Below, in pieces: positions 44,104 through 52,036 of a DNA stretch of 64,000 nucleotides. Every line of letters begins with the position of its first letter. Position 1 is the first letter of the stretch. Both the position numbers and the translations under genes were made by a program. This stretch comes from Colivivens sp964452915 (GTDB lineage: Bacteria; Bacteroidota; Bacteroidia; Bacteroidales; Bacteroidaceae): assembly GCA_964452915.1 (NCBI GenBank), contig CAYVNW010000008.1, positions 5,694-69,693 on the forward strand. The letters are read 5' to 3'. Below the pieces are notes generated by a model that was given only the letters and a program-made list of their open reading frames with translations, did no database searches and had not been told where the DNA came from.

Positions 44104-45711
44104 CTATTCCCACTCAATAGTAGCAGGTGGTTTCGAAGAGATATCGTAGCATACACGGTTCACACCCTTTACTTTATTGATTATATCATTACTAACTTTT
44201 GCCATAAAGTCGTACGGTAATTTAGCCCAGTCTGCAGTCATGGCATCAGTCGATGTAACGGCACGAAGAGCTACAGGATGCTCATATGTCCGCTCATCAC
44301 CCATAACACCCACCGAGCGTACTGTAGATAACAGGATTGCACCAGCTTGCCATATTTGGTCGTACAAACTGACCTCTATTTCTCCGTCAGTCATGCTTGC
44401 AGGTACACCTGCGGCAAGTACTCTGCGCGCCTCTTCGCCCGAAAGCCGAACCTTGTACTCACGCAATCCACGTATGTATATATCGTCTGCCTCTTGCAAT
44501 ATATGCACTTTGTCAGGAGTGATATCCCCCAATATCCGTACAGCCAGTCCTGGACCAGGAAATGGATGGCGAGTTATTAAGTGTTCCGGCATTCCGAGGC
44601 TGCGCCCCACCCTACGAACCTCATCTTTGAACAACCACTTTAATGGTTCACAAAGCGACAAATTCATATCTTTAGGAAGACCACCTACATTATGATGACT
44701 TTTAATAGTCTTTCCCGTGATGTTGAGACTTTCAATTCTGTCTGGATAAATTGTACCTTGAGCAAGCCATTTGGCTTCCTTTATTTTTTTCGCCTCTGTA
44801 TTAAACACTTCAACAAAATCACGACCTATAATCTTACGTTTTTGTTCCGGATCAGTTACGCCCGCAAGATCTGAGAAAAACTTCTTGCTTGCATCAATCC
44901 CAATCACATTCAATCCGAGGCACTCGTAGTCGTGCATTACATCACGGAATTCATTCTTACGTAACATTCCGTGATCCACAAATATACATGTCAACTTATC
45001 ACCTATTGCTCTGTTTAGTAACACAGCAGCTACCGATGAGTCAACACCACCAGACAATCCAAGTATGACACGATCAGTACCTATCTGTTCCTTCAATTCC
45101 TTAATTGTCGATTCAACAAACGAAGCACTGCTCCAGTCCTGTTTGCCTCCGCATATATCAACAATAAAATTCTTCAACAATTGTTTTCCTTGAAGAGAGT
45201 GGAACACTTCCGGATGAAACTGTACACCCCATACTTTTCTTTCCTCTATCTGGTATGCCGCATATTTTACTCTGTCCGTTGATGCTATTTTACGGAAATT
45301 ACTTGGCACATCAACAATTGTGTCACCATGACTCATCCATACTTGGCTGTTGATCTCAATATCCTTAAATAGCGGATTACTCTGTTCTATCCATTGCAAA
45401 TTAGCGCGTCCATACTCACGTGAGCCCGCAGACTCTACCCTTCCGCCAAATGTCTGAGCAATCAATTGAGCCCCGTAACATATTCCGAGCACCGGATATT
45501 TGTCAATTATTGGCTGTAAGTCTAATTTGAATGCTTTCTCATCATAGACACTAAATGGAGAGCCACTGAGTATTACCCCAATTATAGAATCATCTTCATA
45601 CGGAAACTTGTTATATGGAAAAATTTCACAGAAAGTGTTGAGTTCACGTACTCTGCGTCCAATGAGCTGCGTGGTTTGCGAACCAAAGTCAAGAATAATG
45701 ATTTTTTGCAT
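44104..45711 (-). CDS. guaA: GMP synthase
   Basis: A 535-residue enzyme that converts XMP to GMP with glutamine. The glutaminase domain has G-I-C-Y-G-A-Q with the nucleophile Cys and Q-F-H-P-E-V for the catalytic His and Glu. The ATP pyrophosphatase P-loop is L-S-G-G-V-D-S-S; the C-terminal dimerisation domain ends with P-P-A-T-I-E-W-E. The frame is open to 45738, which overlaps the TATCTTTG box at 45736-45743, so the Met at 45711 (M-Q-K-I-I-I-L-D-F) is used. Confidence 0.96.
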   Translation of the reverse strand: MQKIIILDFGSQTTQLIGRRVRELNTFCEIFPYNKFPYEDDSIIGVILSGSPFSVYDEKAFKLDLQPIIDKYPVLGICYGAQLIAQTFGGRVESAGSREYGRANLQWIEQSNPLFKDIEINSQVWMSHGDTIVDVPSNFRKIASTDRVKYAAYQIEERKVWGVQFHPEVFHSLQGKQLLKNFIVDICGGKQDWSSASFVESTIKELKEQIGTDRVILGLSGGVDSSVAAVLLNRAIGDKLTCIFVDHGMLRKNEFRDVMHDYECLGLNVIGIDASKKFFSDLAGVTDPEQKRKIIGRDFVEVFNTEAKKIKEAKWLAQGTIYPDRIESLNITGKTIKSHHNVGGLPKDMNLSLCEPLKWLFKDEVRRVGRSLGMPEHLITRHPFPGPGLAVRILGDITPDKVHILQEADDIYIRGLREYKVRLSGEEARRVLAAGVPASMTDGEIEVSLYDQIWQAGAILLSTVRSVGVMGDERTYEHPVALRAVTSTDAMTADWAKLPYDFMAKVSNDIINKVKGVNRVCYDISSKPPATIEWE

Positions 45712-45735
45712 CTTTGTAATTACTGAATTTATTTG

Positions 45736-45743
45736 CAAAGATA
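45736..45743 (-). promoter_or_regulatory. -7 box of guaA
   Basis: On the minus strand TATCTTTG, 24 bases before the ATG at 45711. Confidence 0.7.
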
Positions 45744-45888
45744 ATAAAAATAAACGAGCTCAACATTGCATTATATGAAAAAACACACGTAATCAATATT
45801 TAACCGTCTTGTCATCCTTTCATGTCTCATCATTCCAAGGTATATCCATCCAATCATTCAGAAATTACATAGTGATGCATACATTGTG

Positions 45889-45916
45889 AATCATAATAGC
45901 AATGTACATTATGATT
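45889..45916. repeat. Hairpin downstream of orphan gene B
   Basis: Perfect 9-bp stem AATCATAAT (45889-45897) and ATTATGATT (45908-45916) with a 10-base loop, between orphan gene B and the guaA promoter. No T-tract follows. Confidence 0.5.
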
Positions 45917-45948
45917 TCAGTTGACTCCCCGTTTAGTAACACTGTCTA

Positions 45949-46479
45949 TTACTGCATAGACAGGTTATATATATATTTGCTAAATGTAAAGGAGATTATC
46001 CTATTATGCACTTTATGCACTTCCGGCATATCCTTTGCTCCATTATAATACTTCTCGTATGCACTTCTGGAAAACACAATGTCAAATTCGGATTCGATTT
46101 GCGAGAATGTCGGCCTCTCTAATATCCCCATATCAACCAACACACGTAAGGTATAAACAAGGTCCCGACCTCCTTTGCCATCAAGGAGAATATGCAAAGT
46201 ACTTATTATCTCTTGCTTATGATTTTCTACTAATACGCATGAAATGAATGATTCCGACTGCTTGTGTTCTGGAGTAAGTACCATAGGCTTGTCGGCATTA
46301 GTATCCTTGGAAACACTCAAGTAAACATTTTCAGACGCCTCATGGTAGTGTTTTATATGGGATTGAGTCTCTTGAATAGCATTGGGAACTGTCATGTCCT
46401 CACAGAATTTCGGCTCTGATAACTTGTCATCAAGTAATGGTACTCGAACCTCTAAAGTATCGTTTAAGTCACTTATCAT
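45949..46479 (-). CDS. Orphan protein B, paralogue of the gene at 14111-14602
   Basis: A 176-residue cytosolic protein of unknown function. It shares with orphan protein A the segments S-K-D-T, E-N-H-K-Q-E-I, K-G-G-R-D-L, R-P-T-F-S-Q-I-E-S-E-F and S-A-Y-E-K-Y-Y-N-G-A-K-D-M-P-E. The N-terminal 50 residues differ between the two and look acidic. The last 12 residues are extra. Like gene A it is a single-gene unit on the minus strand with a complete promoter and gene-poor flanks. Confidence 0.6.
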   Translation of the reverse strand: MISDLNDTLEVRVPLLDDKLSEPKFCEDMTVPNAIQETQSHIKHYHEASENVYLSVSKDTNADKPMVLTPEHKQSESFISCVLVENHKQEIISTLHILLDGKGGRDLVYTLRVLVDMGILERPTFSQIESEFDIVFSRSAYEKYYNGAKDMPEVHKVHNRIISFTFSKYIYNLSMQ

Positions 46480-46506
46480 AATTTATAATTTTCTTCATTT
46501 GCGCTG

Positions 46507-46537
46507 CAAAGATACAAAGATTAAAAACAATAGCAAA
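46507..46537 (-). promoter_or_regulatory. Promoter of orphan gene B
   Basis: On the minus strand, TTTG (46534-46537), a 19-base spacer and TATCTTTG (46507-46514), a full consensus match. Upstream, ACATTTAGTCGCA at 46550-46562 parallels the stretch at 14672-14684 ahead of orphan gene A. Confidence 0.8.
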
Positions 46538-46662
46538 ATAAATTGAGTTACATTTAGTCGCATTCGCATTGTGACAGACTATCAACCGACACATTTTGCA
46601 CCATATTCATTAGCATTGTGCAACATATAGAAATTATTTTTTGACGTAGATGATACAAATAT

Positions 46663-46696
46663 GCCCCCTGTATACTGAGCGAGAATGACAGAGGGC
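46663..46696 (-). terminator. Terminator of the rml operon
   Basis: GCCCCCTGT (46663-46671) and ACAGAGGGC (46688-46696) pair with one mismatch; on the minus strand ATATTTGTATC follows. It lies 38 bases past the rmlB stop. Confidence 0.55.
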
Positions 46697-46733
46697 AAAT
46701 CATACTTTTATTTTTCAGACAAGAGAGCGAGAA

Positions 46734-47900
46734 CTATCGTTTTTTATACATACTATCGTAATACTTCTCGTATTCACCCGATGTTATATTATCCATCCAC
46801 TCCTGATTGTCAAGGTACCAACGGACAGTCTTCTCTATTCCTTCTTCAAATTGTAATGAAGGTTCCCATCCGAGTTCCCGCTGAAGTTTTGTGGAGTCAA
46901 TGGCATATCTGGCATCATGTCCTGGACGATCGGTAACATAAGTGATAAGGTTCAAATCCTCCCCTTCCTTACGACCCAGCAAACGGTCAACAGTACTGAT
47001 GACAACCTTTATTATATCAATATTCTTCCATTCATTGAAGCCACCGATGTTATAAGTCTCGGCAATTTTACCATTATGGAATATTACATCAATAGCACGT
47101 GCATGATCCTCAACATACAACCAGTCGCGAACATTCTCACCCTTACCATATACAGGCAGAGGTTTGCGATGACGGATATTGTTGATAAACAATGGTATCA
47201 GTTTTTCGGGGAACTGATAAGGGCCATAGTTATTTGAACAGTTTGTCACGATTGTAGGCATTCCATAAGTATCGTGAAAGGCCCGTACAAAATGGTCGGA
47301 ACTAGCTTTCGATGCAGAATAAGGAGAGTGTGGATTGTATTTTGTCGTCTCATAGAAGAAATCCGTGCCATAAGCAAGATGATGCTTACTGCTTGACGCT
47401 GTAGTTGAAAACGGAGGTTCAATACCCTCAGGATGAGTCATCTTTAATGCTCCATAAACTTCATCAGTAGAGATATGATAGAAGCGACAAGGAATATCCT
47501 TTCCATCTGCATTCTTCATCACGAAAGGAATTGGTTGTTCACCCCAATACAACTTAGCAGCTTGAAGCAAACTCAACGTTCCAAGCACGTTAGTACGTGC
47601 AAAAGTAAATGGATCCTTGATACTGCGGTCGACATGGCTTTCAGCTGCCAAGTGAATAATACCATCTACCTTCTCATCTTGAATCAGTTTATAGAAGCTG
47701 TCGAAATCACATATATCCATCTTAACAAACTTGTAGTTCGGCTTATCCTCCACATCCTTTAAGTTGGCAAGATTGCCAGCATAAGTCAGTTTGTCAAGAT
47801 TAATAATCTTGTACTCAGGATATTTATTTACGAAAAGTCTGACAACGTGACTGCCTATAAATCCGGCACCACCAGTAATAACAATAGTTCTTTTGTCCAT
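46734..47900 (-). CDS. rmlB: dTDP-glucose 4,6-dehydratase
   Basis: A 388-residue short-chain dehydrogenase-type enzyme; second step of dTDP-L-rhamnose synthesis. The NAD site is G-G-A-G-F-I-G-S-H near residue 10; the catalytic residues are in S-T-D-E-V-Y-G and the Y-S-A-S-K pair (Y-x-x-x-K). It is last of four genes in the order rmlA-D-C-B. An extra segment of about 20 residues between D-E-V-Y-G and F-Y-E-T-T makes it longer than the E. coli enzyme. Confidence 0.96.
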   Translation of the reverse strand: MDKRTIVITGGAGFIGSHVVRLFVNKYPEYKIINLDKLTYAGNLANLKDVEDKPNYKFVKMDICDFDSFYKLIQDEKVDGIIHLAAESHVDRSIKDPFTFARTNVLGTLSLLQAAKLYWGEQPIPFVMKNADGKDIPCRFYHISTDEVYGALKMTHPEGIEPPFSTTASSSKHHLAYGTDFFYETTKYNPHSPYSASKASSDHFVRAFHDTYGMPTIVTNCSNNYGPYQFPEKLIPLFINNIRHRKPLPVYGKGENVRDWLYVEDHARAIDVIFHNGKIAETYNIGGFNEWKNIDIIKVVISTVDRLLGRKEGEDLNLITYVTDRPGHDARYAIDSTKLQRELGWEPSLQFEEGIEKTVRWYLDNQEWMDNITSGEYEKYYDSMYKKR

Positions 47901-47929
47901 AAATGAATTTTTTTATCGGATGAATGGAG

Positions 47930-48499
47930 TTAAATTTTGAATGGTGAGTTGAAATCTTTCAAGCACACATGTTTAGTATCTTTTTCGCTCAACAGAGCAT
48001 GCTCAGTCGGAATCATCCAATCGATGCCCAATGAATTGTCGAGTATTGAGATGCCACCATCAGCCTCCGGATGATAAAACTCATCACATTTGTATTGGAA
48101 CACCGCAGTTTCTGATAATACAGAAAAGCCATGTGCAAAACCCTTAGTAATAAGGAATTGACGATGGTTGTCCTCCGTAAGTTCTACAGCGACATGTTTT
48201 CCGTACGTCGGGCTTCCCTTGCGTATATCAACAGCAACATCGAGAACACGTCCTCTGACACAACGAACTAGTTTACTCTGAGTGAATGGAGGAACTTGGA
48301 AATGCAGTCCACGCATGACACCATAAGTCGACATACTTTCGTTATCCTGTACAAACTGAATTTTATGGCCTAATATAGGCGTTACCTTCTCATCGAATTC
48401 CCGTTCTGAGTAGCTTTCGAAAAAATAGCCACGGGCATCACCGAATACCTTTGGCTCTATAATCAACAAGCCTTCTATATCCGTCTTTATAACATTCAT
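47930..48499 (-). CDS. rmlC: dTDP-4-dehydrorhamnose 3,5-epimerase
   Basis: A 189-residue cupin epimerase, third step of dTDP-L-rhamnose synthesis. The family segments are R-G-L-H-F-Q near residue 64 with the catalytic His, F-L-I-T-K-G-F-A-H-G-F near 118 and Y-K-C-D-E-F-Y near 138. It lies 13 bases after rmlD and 29 bases before rmlB. Confidence 0.96.
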   Translation of the reverse strand: MNVIKTDIEGLLIIEPKVFGDARGYFFESYSEREFDEKVTPILGHKIQFVQDNESMSTYGVMRGLHFQVPPFTQSKLVRCVRGRVLDVAVDIRKGSPTYGKHVAVELTEDNHRQFLITKGFAHGFSVLSETAVFQYKCDEFYHPEADGGISILDNSLGIDWMIPTEHALLSEKDTKHVCLKDFNSPFKI

Positions 48500-48512
48500 A
48501 TATCAATCTTTT

Positions 48513-49451
48513 TTATTTCATTTTGCCGAGGTTGCGCAGGCAAACCTTCAGAGAATCGGTCCAATAAGGAATTCTAATTCCAAAAATATTCTTTATCTTA
48601 GTCTTGTCAAGTACAGAATACGACGGGCGAGTGACAGGAGAAGGGAATTCATCAGAATGGCATGGTTGTATGTTACAGTTGGTGTTTCCACTATATTCAG
48701 CGATCATTTTAGTGAAATCAAACCAGCTGCATACACCTTCATTGCTGTAATGATATATACCTGTCTTGGCGTATGCACCTTTATCCTTTTGTGCTGTAAC
48801 CTTATAGTCATCTATCACTGTTGCAATCACATTAGCCAAATCAAACGCATATGTGGGAGTACCGGCCTGATCGAACACAACCTTCAATTGGGGCTTGGTG
48901 GCAGTAAGACCAAGCATGGTCTTACAAAAGTTCTTGCCGAATTCCGAATAGAGCCATGCAGTACGAATAATTACATAACTGCATCCAGAAGCAATGATTT
49001 TTTGTTCGCCATGCAATTTCGTCAGTCCGTACACTCCGGTAGGTGTCCCTTTTTGCTCTTCTCTACAAGGCACGTTATAAGGTTCTTTACCGAAGACATA
49101 GTCAGTACTGATTTGTATTAACAAGCCACTGACATCTTTCATTGCCTTAGCCAGATTAGCAGGTGCATCTGCATTGAGCTTTTCTGCCAATTCTCCGGCA
49201 GACTCAGCAGCATCGACATTTGTATATGCAGCGCAATTGACAATAACTTGAATGTTATTATCAGCCACCATTTTTTTGATTGCATCAAGGTCTGTTATAT
49301 CAAGATATGTAGTTTCAACACCTTCAATATTGTTCACATCAGTGAAGACATAATTGTCCGACTTTCCTTTTGCAACAATGCGCATCTCATTGCCCAACTG
49401 TCCGTTAGCTCCTGTTATAAGTATATTCATTCCCTTTATATTTTTATCCAT
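48513..49451 (-). CDS. rmlD: dTDP-4-dehydrorhamnose reductase
   Basis: A 312-residue reductase, last step of dTDP-L-rhamnose synthesis. The nucleotide motif is I-T-G-A-N-G-Q-L-G, the catalytic pair is Y-G-L-T-K (Y-x-x-x-K), and I-S-T-D-Y-V-F-G precedes it. Its first seven residues lie before the Met at 49430 that starts the fold (M-N-I-L-I-T-G), so 49430 is an alternative start. It begins 16 bases after rmlA. Confidence 0.95.
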   Translation of the reverse strand: MDKNIKGMNILITGANGQLGNEMRIVAKGKSDNYVFTDVNNIEGVETTYLDITDLDAIKKMVADNNIQVIVNCAAYTNVDAAESAGELAEKLNADAPANLAKAMKDVSGLLIQISTDYVFGKEPYNVPCREEQKGTPTGVYGLTKLHGEQKIIASGCSYVIIRTAWLYSEFGKNFCKTMLGLTATKPQLKVVFDQAGTPTYAFDLANVIATVIDDYKVTAQKDKGAYAKTGIYHYSNEGVCSWFDFTKMIAEYSGNTNCNIQPCHSDEFPSPVTRPSYSVLDKTKIKNIFGIRIPYWTDSLKVCLRNLGKMK

Positions 49452-49467
49452 TCACTTTTGGTCTATA

Positions 49468-50373
49468 CTAATCAAGATTTTCTTGACCAGTCTCTTTCAC
49501 TTCATCGATAACCTTCAGCAGGTACTGTCCGTACTGGTTCTTAAGCATAGGCCTTGCCAGTTCACGCATACGCTGCTCACTGATCCATCCTTTACGATAG
49601 GCAATGCCTTCCAAGCATGCCACTTTCAGTCCCTGTCGTTTTTCGAGGACTTCGATATAAGTCGATGCTTCTGCAAGCGAATCGTGCGTACCGGTATCGA
49701 GCCATGCGAAACCCCGTCCAAACGTAGCGACCTTCAGTTCTCCATCTTCCAGAAACTTCTGGTTTACTGAAGTTATTTCATACTCACCACGAGCAGAAGG
49801 TTTCACATTTCTTGCAACCTCAACCACCTTGTTAGGATAGAAATAAAGTCCAACAACAGCATAGTTACTTTTAGGGTGTTCCGGTTTCTCCTCGATTGAC
49901 AGACAATTGCCCTGCTTATCGAATTCTGCCACACCATAACGTTCAGGATCACTTACCCAGTAACCAAATACTGTAGCCTTCTTATCTTTCTCTGCTGCAT
50001 CCACGGCCTCCTTTAGAAGTTTAGTCAGTCCCGGTCCCTGGAAAATATTGTCACCGAGTACAAGACACACGCTGTCATTACCAATGAAATCGGCACCTAT
50101 AGTAAACGCCTGCGCCAATCCGTCGGGAGATGGCTGTTCAGCATAAGTAAAATGTACGCCATAATCACTGCCATCGCCCAACAGCCGTTTAAAGTCAGGC
50201 AAATCGAACGGTGTTGAAATAATCAATATATCACGTATGCCCGCTAACATAAGTACGCTAATAGGATAATAAACCATCGGCTTATCATATATTGGCATGA
50301 GTTGCTTACTGATTGCCTTAGTAATTGGATAGAGCCTGGTGCCACTGCCACCGGCAAGAACGATTCCTTTCAT
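49468..50373 (-). CDS. rmlA: Glucose-1-phosphate thymidylyltransferase
   Basis: A 301-residue nucleotidyltransferase that makes dTDP-glucose, the first step to dTDP-L-rhamnose for surface polysaccharide. It has G-G-S-G-T-R-L-Y-P-I-T at residues 8-18, K-P-M-V-Y-Y-P near 31 and the substrate segment E-Y-E-I-T-S-V-N near 194. As the first gene of rmlADCB it carries the operon promoter, about 45 bases upstream. No glycosyltransferase genes accompany the operon in this window. Confidence 0.97.
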   Translation of the reverse strand: MKGIVLAGGSGTRLYPITKAISKQLMPIYDKPMVYYPISVLMLAGIRDILIISTPFDLPDFKRLLGDGSDYGVHFTYAEQPSPDGLAQAFTIGADFIGNDSVCLVLGDNIFQGPGLTKLLKEAVDAAEKDKKATVFGYWVSDPERYGVAEFDKQGNCLSIEEKPEHPKSNYAVVGLYFYPNKVVEVARNVKPSARGEYEITSVNQKFLEDGELKVATFGRGFAWLDTGTHDSLAEASTYIEVLEKRQGLKVACLEGIAYRKGWISEQRMRELARPMLKNQYGQYLLKVIDEVKETGQENLD

Positions 50374-50416
50374 TATATATTTATTTTATTGTTATCACAC
50401 GCATTGCATATTTTTG

Positions 50417-50447
50417 CAAAGATACTCCTTATTTATTTATCAGCAAA
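50417..50447 (-). promoter_or_regulatory. Promoter of the rmlADCB operon
   Basis: On the minus strand, TTTG (50444-50447), a 19-base spacer and TATCTTTG (50417-50424): full consensus. Confidence 0.85.
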
Positions 50448-50752
50448 ACAAATTTGATAAAAACTGACTGACAAGTCACAACAAAAGGAGCGAAAAAAGC
50501 ATAAACTCTCATCTTGCGACAATACGGCCACAACTCCACACAAGATCAACTCCCCTTTTCAAGAAAACATATTACATGTCATACTATATCATGACGAAAA
50601 TCAATATTCGAACGCATTTATGGCAAGTGACAACAATGTCTTAAACATAAGGAAAAGTCCTTTGAGCACATAAAAAAGCATTATTTTTATATCATTTTTC
50701 CACGAAGAGTGTTCAATAACAGATTTTGGACTAAAAAAACTCTCCTAAACTC
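50448..50752. other. AT-rich spacer without visible features
   Basis: Between the rml promoter and the small RNA promoter I see no open frame of note, no strong hairpin and no repeat. It is AT-rich. Confidence 0.5.
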
Positions 50753-50782
50753 TTGCAGATATAAAAAAAGTCCCTACCTTTG
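50753..50782 (+). promoter_or_regulatory. Promoter of the putative small RNA
   Basis: TTG (50753-50755), a 19-base spacer and TACCTTTG (50775-50782): a good match to the Bacteroidota promoter, with no gene after it except the short hairpin-terminated stretch. Confidence 0.75.
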
Positions 50783-50788
50783 CAACGT

Positions 50789-50859
50789 GTTTTTCATGGT
50801 ATTAGATTTATTTTAAGGTTAGTATGAGATTGCTTATCGTGAGATAGGCAATCTTTTTT
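50789..50859 (+). ncRNA. Putative small RNA of about 70 nt
   Basis: From the predicted start about seven bases after the -7 box to the end of a T-tract at 50859. The 3' end is an 11-bp stem with one G-U wobble: GATTGCTTATC (50828-50838) and GATAGGCAATC (50843-50853), closed by a GTGA tetraloop of GNRA type and followed by six T. The 5' part (TTTTTCATGGTATTAG...AAGGTTAG) has no start codon with a usable frame. The layout of promoter, about 45 unstructured bases and terminator recalls conserved Bacteroidales RNA elements such as the Bacteroidales-1 motif; identity to any family is not verified. Confidence 0.6.
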
Positions 50860-50898
50860 GTTATAATGCAGACATTCACCATGACACTCTCCCGTAAT

Positions 50899-51055
50899 TA
50901 GTGTACACATAATAAGAGTCTGTATCAGACAGTAACACTACACGGTTTTTGGACGTGGTGGTCTATCAATATCCTGTTCCAAAATGAGACGTATGACGAG
51001 ACAGGATACCTCCAAGTCACAACTTAGTGCACTGCCATGAAACAGTGCATTGGAG
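50899..51055 (+). repeat. Row of four adjacent hairpins
   Basis: H1: TAGTGT (50899-50904) with ACACTA (50935-50940), enclosing GTCTG-TAT-CAGAC (50918-50930). H2: CACG (50941-50944) with CGTG (50954-50957). H3: TATCCTGT (50970-50977) with ACAGGATA (51001-51008). H4: CTCCAA (51010-51015) and TGCACTG (51028-51034) with CAGTGCA (51043-51049) and TTGGAG (51050-51055). The hairpins follow one another with few unpaired bases between H3 and H4. They sit between the small RNA terminator and the pyrF promoter. Confidence 0.55.
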
Positions 51056-51150
51056 ATCCGTTCGCTTCGCTCGAGATTACGGAAATAACAAGTTGCACTC
51101 TATATTCATCGTATAGGCTGTACTTCAACAGTAAAAATCAACAAGTTTAT

Positions 51151-51181
51151 TTTGTATTGTCCTCGGTTTGCACTATATTTG
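51151..51181 (+). promoter_or_regulatory. Promoter of pyrF-uvrA
   Basis: TTTG (51151-51154), 19 bases, TATATTTG (51174-51181). The region 51149-51184 is nearly the same as 762-797 ahead of the DUF2461 gene, including TTTGCACTATATTTGCAAAA. Confidence 0.85.
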
Positions 51182-51201
51182 CAAAAGAAAATAATATAAA
51201 G

Positions 51202-52023
51202 ATGAACAGACAAGAGTTAATAAGTCAGATCAAGCAAAAACGCACATTCTTGTGTGTTGGACTTGACACCGACATCACCAAGATTCCGCAGCATCTTCAT
51301 AATGCGGAAGATCCTGTATTTGAATTCAACAAAGCAATAATAGATGCCACTGCACCCTATTGCGTAGCATATAAACCTAACATCGCTTTTTATGAGTGTG
51401 GAGGCATACACGGATGGACAAGCCTGAAAAAAACAGTGCAGTACTTAAAGTCATACTATCCAAATCACTTTGTCATAGCGGACGCCAAGCGTGGAGACAT
51501 CGGTAACACTTCTAAAATGTACGCAAGATGTTTCTTTGAGGAAATGAATGCAGATGCTCTGACAGTGGCACCGTATATGGGTGAAGACAGTGTGACACCT
51601 TTCCTTGAATACGAGGGCAAGTGGGTAATTCTGCTTGCACTGACAAGCAACAAAGGCAGTCACGACTTTCAGTTTACCGAACTTCAAGAAGGCGGTCGAC
51701 TTTTTGAAAAAGTAATAAAGACAAGTCAAACATGGGCAGACACAGACAAAATGATGTATGTTGTAGGTGCTACACAAGGCAAAATGTTCGAGGACATACG
51801 CAAGATTGTCCCTAATCATTTTTTGCTTGTTCCCGGCATAGGAGCTCAGGGAGGCAGTCTGGAAGAAGTGTGCAAATATGGAATGACAAAAGACTGCGGT
51901 CTCATAGTTAACTCCTCACGCGCCATTATATATGCCGACTCAACTATACATTTCGCACAGGTGGCAGGCGAGCGCGCGAAGGAAGTCAGCGAACAAATGG
52001 CATGCTTCCTTAAAAACATTTGA
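51202..52023 (+). CDS. pyrF: Orotidine-5'-phosphate decarboxylase
   Basis: A 273-residue type 2 OMP decarboxylase, last step of UMP synthesis. The lysine motif reads D-A-K-R-G-D-I-G-N-T near residue 95; the N-terminus has L-C-V-G-L-D-T-D and the phosphate site is near L-V-P-G-I-G-A-Q-G-G. An open frame extends 55 codons upstream but runs through the promoter, so the ATG at 51202 is used. uvrA follows 13 bases after the stop. Confidence 0.95.
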   Translation: MNRQELISQIKQKRTFLCVGLDTDITKIPQHLHNAEDPVFEFNKAIIDATAPYCVAYKPNIAFYECGGIHGWTSLKKTVQYLKSYYPNHFVIADAKRGDIGNTSKMYARCFFEEMNADALTVAPYMGEDSVTPFLEYEGKWVILLALTSNKGSHDFQFTELQEGGRLFEKVIKTSQTWADTDKMMYVVGATQGKMFEDIRKIVPNHFLLVPGIGAQGGSLEEVCKYGMTKDCGLIVNSSRAIIYADSTIHFAQVAGERAKEVSEQMACFLKNI

Positions 52024-52036
52024 TCTTACCAACAAG

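Noticed and set aside
45712..45738. Earlier start of guaA
   Set aside because: It lies on the -7 box TATCTTTG, so it would not be in the transcript.
39432..46479. Possible defence island around the nuclease-helicase
   Set aside because: Neighbours are recA, DUF2023, nitroreductase and guaA; no other defence or mobility genes are present.
51037..51201. Extended N-terminus of pyrF
   Set aside because: The extra 55 codons cross the TTTG/TATATTTG promoter and do not match the family.
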